NCBI GenBank assembly: GCA_964614515.1 | Contig: CAZTPJ010000110.1 | Coordinates: forward strand, 1 to 9,532 | Reading direction: 5' to 3' | Length of the DNA: 9,532 nucleotides | From: CAZTPJ01 sp964614515 | GTDB taxonomy: Bacteria; Planctomycetota; Phycisphaerae; Phycisphaerales; UBA1924 | Shown here: positions 5,585-9,532 of the stretch, one piece after another | How the letters are laid out: every line of letters begins with the position of its first letter | How positions within the stretch are numbered: the first letter of the stretch is position 1 | Notes under the pieces: generated by a model | The model's database searches: none | Seen by the model: the letters and a program-made list of their open reading frames with translations, nothing else | Told to the model about the DNA's origin: nothing | Position numbers and translations under genes: made by a program

Positions 5585-6409
5585 CTACTCGAGGTTCGCC
5601 GCAAGTCCCTCGCCGGGGCGGACGAGCACGGCCTTCGTGTACGCGACCTGGAAGCCCATGCGTCGGACGTTGCGTTCGGTGGCGATGGCGGGTCGCGCGC
5701 CGATCGTCGCGATGCGCGCCCCACGCTCTCGCGCAAGTTGCAGGCGATGCGCAATCATCGCCTGCTGAACGCCGCGACGGCGATACGCCTCGACCACGGA
5801 CAGGCCAAACAGCGCCGACATCTCGCCCACGATCTCCATCGCTCCGGCGCCGATGATCCGTCCATCGAGTCGCGCGACGATGCCCAGCACGCGCGGATGG
5901 CGAACCGCACGCTCGATCGACTCCAGATACGACGCGGGTACGGCGAAATCGGGCGGAAAAAAGCCGCTGACGGCCGTGATGGCATATTCGCGCACGAGCG
6001 CCGCATCGCCGGGATCGACGATCTCCATCGTCAGGCCGTGCGGGGGTTTGTGCGGCGTGGTGATCGGCGTGTGCGGCGTGAGTTCTCGATAGAAGATTGT
6101 TTCAAAGTTTCGCAGTCGAAAGCCCGCGCGTTCGAGAGCCTGTGTGAGAGTGAAATCGGCATAGGGCGAGTGCTCGATGCGCGGTTCGACGCCGCGCTCG
6201 GTGTGAAAGGCGATGAGTTGTTCGACGGCATCGTCGGCGACCTGGCCGTCAAAGCCCAGGCCGATGGCCGAGTTCATCCACGATCCCGGGTCGGCGCGGA
6301 ACATGAATCCGCCGGCGATGGGCTGGGCTTCGGGGGCGATCTCGGCGATGCCGCGCGCCTGGCGGAGTTCTTCGAGCCTGGCGATGTCCTTGAGGTCCAT
6401 GTTGGGCAT
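5585..6409 (-). CDS. GNAT family N-acetyltransferase
   Basis: A 274-residue cytosolic protein with a recognisable GNAT fold in its C-terminal half (about 126-265). Strand 4 and motif A read LFGLSVVEAYRRRGVQQAMIAHRL (200-223), with the acetyl-CoA pyrophosphate loop RRRGVQ (210-215). Motif B follows, ending in TERNVRRMGFQVAYTKAVLV (244-263). The N-terminal half (about 12-110) contains AIGLGFDG (48-55) and ALERAGFRLRNFETIFYREL (91-110), the pattern of a degenerate first GNAT domain, as in two-domain members of the family. The substrate cannot be inferred. ATG 6409 is used; a second ATG three codons in is equally possible, and neither has a Shine-Dalgarno sequence. It is divergent from the ABC permease gene, with an 80-bp gap. 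Confidence 0.85.
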   Translation of the reverse strand: MPNMDLKDIARLEELRQARGIAEIAPEAQPIAGGFMFRADPGSWMNSAIGLGFDGQVADDAVEQLIAFHTERGVEPRIEHSPYADFTLTQALERAGFRLRNFETIFYRELTPHTPITTPHKPPHGLTMEIVDPGDAALVREYAITAVSGFFPPDFAVPASYLESIERAVRHPRVLGIVARLDGRIIGAGAMEIVGEMSALFGLSVVEAYRRRGVQQAMIAHRLQLARERGARIATIGARPAIATERNVRRMGFQVAYTKAVLVRPGEGLAANLE

Positions 6410-6478
6410 GGGTCGAGTGTAGGGGTGCGCGGATTCGGCGGCGGGCGTATGCTTGGAATGCGCAGGGGCGCGAGTGTG

Positions 6479-6485
6479 AAAGGGG
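6479..6485 (+). promoter_or_regulatory. ribosome binding site of the ABC permease gene
   Basis: AAAGGGG lies six bases before the GTG at 6492 and only three before the in-frame GTG at 6489. The spacing favours the second GTG as the real start. Confidence 0.45.
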
Positions 6486-6491
6486 CGCGTG

Positions 6492-7496
6492 GTGTTCGGG
6501 TTGATCGTCAGACGACTGTTGCAACTGCCGCTGATCCTGCTCGTGATCTACACGATCACGCTCACGCTCGCGTGGGCCATTCCCGGCAATCCGCTGGATC
6601 ACGACGGCCGCCGCCCGGACGACACCGTCATCGCGCAGATGAAGGCCCAGTACAATCTCGACAACTTCTGGAAGTTCTATGGCACCTATCTGTGGAACGT
6701 GACGGGACTGAAGTATGTCACGGACAGCGCCAGCGGCCAGGCGGCGGAGGCGCGTCGCCGGGCTGAGGAGGCCGGCATGGCGCCCCCGCCGCGGTTTGTC
6801 TTCGATCTCGGGCCATCGTTGTATTACAAGGATGAACGTGTCAACGAGGTGATTCGTGCGTCGCTGCCGGTGTCGGTGACCCTTGGCGCGTGCGCGATGC
6901 TGCTGGCGCTGGTGATCGGCGTATCGGCGGGGGTCGTCGGCGCGGTACGGCCAAAATCGTGGGCAGACCTTTCAACGCTCACCATCGCGCTCATTGGCAT
7001 CAGTCTGCCAAACTTCGTCATCGGCACGGTGCTGCTGCTTGTCTTCGCCGTGTGGCTGCCGGTGTTCCCGGTGGCGACGTGGGGAAGCGTGCTGGCGATG
7101 GTGCTGCCGGCCGTGACGTTGTCGCTCCCGTTCGCGGCGTACATCGCGCGCCTGACGCGCATGGGCATGATCGATGCGATGGGGATGGATTACGTTCGCA
7201 CGGCCCGCGCCAAGGGTGTGCCGGAACTTCGCGTCTATTTTCGCCACGCCCTGAAGAACGCGTTCCTGCCCGTGCTGAGTTTTCTCGGCCCGGCCTCGGC
7301 CCTGGCGATGACGGGTTCGTTCGTCGTCGAGCGCGTGTTCAACGTGCCGGGCATCGGGCAGCACTTCGTCAACGGCGTGCAGAACAAGGATCTGTTCCTC
7401 ATCATGGGCGTCGTGCTGATCTTCGCGACGATGCTGATCCTGTTCAATCTCGCGGTGGATGTGATGTATCGGTGGGTGGACCCGCGGATCGAATGA
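6492..7496 (+). CDS. ABC transporter permease, DppB/OppB type (peptide/nickel class)
   Basis: A 334-residue inner-membrane permease subunit of the binding-protein-dependent class (BPD_transp_1, COG0601), which forms half of the channel for di- or oligopeptides, nickel or opines. The N-terminus shows the family start IVRRLLQLPLILLVIYTITLTLAWAIPGNPL (numbered from GTG 6489: residues 6-36). The periplasmic loop ends in FDLGPSL (105-111), the family's GDLGxS. Five further membrane segments follow. The EAA loop that contacts the ATPase is DYVRTARAKGVPELRVYFRHALKNAFLPV (234-262), and the end is FNVPGIGQHF...DPRIE. The loop between segments 1 and 2 carries an extra Ala/Arg/Glu-rich stretch (about 78-102). 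No oppC, oppD, oppF or binding-protein gene follows; the next gene is on the opposite strand, so the partners must be elsewhere. The gene's last 53 bp overlap that convergent gene. Confidence 0.92.
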   Translation: MFGLIVRRLLQLPLILLVIYTITLTLAWAIPGNPLDHDGRRPDDTVIAQMKAQYNLDNFWKFYGTYLWNVTGLKYVTDSASGQAAEARRRAEEAGMAPPPRFVFDLGPSLYYKDERVNEVIRASLPVSVTLGACAMLLALVIGVSAGVVGAVRPKSWADLSTLTIALIGISLPNFVIGTVLLLVFAVWLPVFPVATWGSVLAMVLPAVTLSLPFAAYIARLTRMGMIDAMGMDYVRTARAKGVPELRVYFRHALKNAFLPVLSFLGPASALAMTGSFVVERVFNVPGIGQHFVNGVQNKDLFLIMGVVLIFATMLILFNLAVDVMYRWVDPRIE

Positions 7497-8829
7497 TGCG
7501 CGGCGTCGGATACGGCGCCATGCACAGCGCCAGCAGCATGAACAACATCGCCCCCGTCTGCGCATTGACGTGGATCGTGTCCGTCAGGCCCGCCAGCAGC
7601 AGCCCCGCCAGGGCATAGATCGGCCCGGCCGCGTATGGATCATCGCGGTGACGGCGAGCGTGCCACCGCGCGCCGCGAAAGGCGACGATGATGATGGAGA
7701 CGAAGATCGCGCCGCCGACAAGCCCCGTCGTCGCCAGCAGATGCAGCGGCATGCTGTGGGCGTGATCGTGGATAAAGAACGTGCCGGGTTCAAACCCCTT
7801 GCGCAGCAGGTTCGCCTCGGCCCAGGCGCGATACCCACCCGCGCCCGCGCCGATGATCGGCGAGGCCTTGAACGCGTCGATCGCCTGGGCGTTCATCAGG
7901 ATGCGTGCGCCGGTGTCGGTGGTGTAGTTGCCTTCGTCAATAGCGCTGGAGATCTCCTTCGTCGCCGTCTCGACTCGCTGAATCACCGCGCTGCGAAGCG
8001 CTGGAATCGCGACCATAGCACCGATCATCACCACTACGCCCGTGGCCGCGACCGCAGAAGATCGCCAGGTGCGCAGGAGCGTTCGCGCGTGCATGACCAC
8101 GGCCAAGGCGATGAGCAGCGCGGCGGCGATCCACGCCCCGCGCGAACCCGTCGCCAGGATCGCAATCAGCGTGACGCCCGCGCCGACAATCCCCACGATG
8201 CGCATCCGCCCGCGCCCGCGAAGGGCGGCGGGCAGATGCAGGCCAAGCGCGGCCGTGAGCAGCGAACCCGCGATGACCGGATGCCACCAGCCGGAGAATC
8301 GCCCGGCCGCACGATACCAGATCGGCTCCGCGCCGATCATGCGTGCTATACCGGGCCACGCCTGCGCGGCGTTGGCGATGAGGAACCCCGCGATCAGCGC
8401 GACGATCAGCCACCGCCGTTGATCCAGCACCGGATAGAGCACAAGCGGAATCCACGCCCAGCGTAGCGCTCCAACCTCCTCTAGCCCAAGCCCCACATTC
8501 CCCGACCACGCCAGCGACACCGCCATCCACGCCGCCAGGCCACACACAAGCAGCATCATCGTGTGCATGAACACGATCGGCCACGTCCGCCACAGGTGCG
8601 GCGTGCGAAGCAGAAAGCACAGGATGACGGCCGCGCCGGCGAACTCGCAGATCGAGATCGGCCCCGGCAGCGCCAGGCACATGAGCATGGCGCAAGCCGT
8701 GTGGATGCGATGGCGGATGGGATAGTCGCGCCGCTCGTGACGAAGCAGGTCGATCGTGGCGCGCGGCGATCGCCAGGAAGCGCGGCTTCGCGTGTCTTCG
8801 GGCGAGGATGGGCTGAGCGTGCGTGTCAC
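7444..8829 (-). CDS. O-antigen ligase-like polytopic membrane protein (Wzy/WaaL superfamily)
   Basis: A membrane protein with about ten or more hydrophobic segments and the layout of the O-antigen ligase/polymerase family (PF04932), which transfers undecaprenyl-linked glycan to lipid A core or another acceptor on the periplasmic face. Numbering from GTG 8829: ATGSRGAWIA (226-235) carries the conserved Arg. The large periplasmic loop contains GARILMNAQAIDAFKASPIIGAGAGGYR (307-334). HDHAHSMPLHLLATTGLVGG (354-373) matches the HAHNxxLQxLxExGxxG signature with the functional His. The start is uncertain: the frame is open to a TTG at 8901, GTG 8829 is chosen, and ATG 8688 just before the first membrane segment would give 414 residues. 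None has a Shine-Dalgarno sequence. Its last 17 codons overlap the end of the ABC permease gene on the other strand. No other glycan gene is in view, so the donor and acceptor are unknown. Confidence 0.82.
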   Translation of the reverse strand: MTRTLSPSSPEDTRSRASWRSPRATIDLLRHERRDYPIRHRIHTACAMLMCLALPGPISICEFAGAAVILCFLLRTPHLWRTWPIVFMHTMMLLVCGLAAWMAVSLAWSGNVGLGLEEVGALRWAWIPLVLYPVLDQRRWLIVALIAGFLIANAAQAWPGIARMIGAEPIWYRAAGRFSGWWHPVIAGSLLTAALGLHLPAALRGRGRMRIVGIVGAGVTLIAILATGSRGAWIAAALLIALAVVMHARTLLRTWRSSAVAATGVVVMIGAMVAIPALRSAVIQRVETATKEISSAIDEGNYTTDTGARILMNAQAIDAFKASPIIGAGAGGYRAWAEANLLRKGFEPGTFFIHDHAHSMPLHLLATTGLVGGAIFVSIIIVAFRGARWHARRHRDDPYAAGPIYALAGLLLAGLTDTIHVNAQTGAMLFMLLALCMAPYPTPRIIRSAGPPTDTSHPPRD

Positions 8830-9093
8830 GGGCGAAGGCGCGGGGCGGCAGGGTCGATAAGGATACGGCCAGGATCTGGCGTCCACGCCGGGGGATCCCA
8901 ATCACGCGACGATGGCTCACGTGGCGTGAGACGGGGCACGTGTGAGCGTGATAACGCGGGGACCGATGGTTTAGAGGGGTCGTACCGGGTGGAAGGGTTT
9001 CAGGATTGTTCGCTTTGGCGCGGCATTGCTGAATGGTTTCAGGCATTGGGGTGAATTGCCGAGAATTGAACCGAGCGATTGTCGGAGCGATGC
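8830..9093. other. divergent intergenic region between ligase-like and pseudopilin genes
   Basis: About 260 bp without a convincing separate gene. It holds one perfect short hairpin, CTCACGTGGCGTGAG (8916-8930), and two copies of GGTTTCAGG followed by (c)ATTG (near 8996 and 9034). The left end may encode the N-terminus of the ligase-like protein if an upstream start is used. I could not pick out a confident promoter for either gene. Confidence 0.4.
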
Positions 9094-9532
9094 GTGGAGA
9101 GACAGATCTCAACAACCCCGATGGAGCGTCGAAGGCCGCGTGGTGGTTTCACGCTGCTTGAGGTGACGCTGGTCGTTGCGATCGTCGGCGTGATGGCGCT
9201 GATGGCGGCGCCGCGGTTCAATAACTCGCTGTGTCGAGCGCGGGCGCGTCAGGCGGCGATGCGCATGATGGCGGACCTGTCGCTGGCGCAGGCGCGGGCC
9301 TCAGCGCTGAGCGCCTCGCAGACGTTCATCTTCACAACGGACCCCGCGACGTATGAAATCGACGGCATGATGGATCCTGACAACATCGCCAAGCAGTACC
9401 TCGTGGACCTGTCGGCGCATCCTTATCAGGTCCGCTTCGACACGGTGGACTTCGACGGCGATTCGGAACTGACGTACAACGGCTTTGGGTATCCCAGCGC
9501 CGGCGGCAAGATTGTGATTCAGGCGGGCGCGG
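9094..9532 (+). CDS. prepilin-type protein, GspH/FimT-like pseudopilin (3' end outside the window)
   Basis: The frame is open from 9094 to the window end, with no stop, so the C-terminus is missing (about 146 residues seen). It shows a class III prepilin signal: basic leader MERRRPRGG, then the processing site GG|FTLLE with Glu at +5, then the hydrophobic helix VTLVVAIVGVMALMAAP. The following amphipathic helix RARQAAMRMMADLSLAQARASALSASQ is typical of minor pseudopilins of type II secretion or type IV pili (GspH/FimT), followed by a beta-rich globular part. Such proteins are cleaved by PilD and build or prime the pseudopilus. GTG 9094 is preferred because GGAG (9084-9087) stands six bases before it; ATG 9121 would give a shorter nine-residue leader but lacks a well-spaced ribosome binding site. 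No sibling pilus or secretion gene lies in the window. Confidence 0.85.
   Translation, partial: MERQISTTPMERRRPRGGFTLLEVTLVVAIVGVMALMAAPRFNNSLCRARARQAAMRMMADLSLAQARASALSASQTFIFTTDPATYEIDGMMDPDNIAKQYLVDLSAHPYQVRFDTVDFDGDSELTYNGFGYPSAGGKIVIQAGA

Noticed and set aside
5738..6766. 342-codon plus-strand frame opposite the GNAT gene
   Set aside because: It overlaps the GNAT gene and the beginning of the permease in another frame, with shadow-like Arg/Asp/Gly composition.
7937..9115. 392-codon minus-strand frame overlapping the ligase-like gene
   Set aside because: It is out of frame with the membrane segments and motif residues of the ligase-like protein and contains only Arg/His/Ala-rich sequence.

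Overview
This window is high-GC DNA with Gram-negative content: a WaaL/O-antigen-ligase-type membrane protein, a type IV prepilin-like protein and a peptide-type ABC permease. Three things hint at a planctomycete, perhaps a Phycisphaerae-like lineage: a secreted helix-plus-beta protein with a GDLDE helical hairpin, a CACGAAGCGCAAGCGAGTG-type intergenic motif, and abundant GTG starts with poor Shine-Dalgarno sequences. This assignment is inference only.

Region 1 (1-1585) has no housekeeping protein gene. It starts with a complete tRNA-His (174-247) behind a plausible sigma70-like promoter. It is followed by the most interesting structure of the window (540-1534): a small single-domain HUH/Y1 (IS200-like, REP-associated-type) transposase flanked by two arrays of palindromic repeats in mirror orientation. 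Each full unit is 50 nt: palindrome P1 (AGCCCGTTTCAACGGGCT), a conserved 14-nt linker, and palindrome P2 (CCACGCCTTCAGGCGTGG). Units recur about every 90 bp. There are four P1 copies to the left and three inverted copies to the right. The transposase stop codon lies inside the first right-hand palindrome. This looks like a REP/BIME-type element with its own transposase (a 'REPtron').

Region 2 (1586-3735, minus strand) is a probable three-gene operon read right to left: a RarD/EamA-family permease, a membrane-anchored beta-rich protein of unknown role, and a SAM-dependent O-methyltransferase (gaps of 2 and 18 nt). Upstream lies a 140-bp gap with a perfect 11-bp hairpin, then a fructosamine-kinase-family gene, also on the minus strand.

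Region 3 (4734-6409) has a divergent promoter region driving a secreted protein of unknown function on the plus strand. Its predicted mRNA would begin with a perfect hairpin directly against the ribosome binding site. A convergent GNAT acetyltransferase gene follows on the minus strand.

Region 4 (6410-9532) holds a solitary DppB/OppB-type ABC permease (plus), an O-antigen-ligase-like polytopic protein (minus) whose end overlaps the permease gene tail to tail, and the start of a pseudopilin (GspH/FimT-like) gene that runs off the window. Apart from the minus-strand cluster the genes look functionally unrelated. Long open frames opposite most genes are high-GC shadows and were not annotated.
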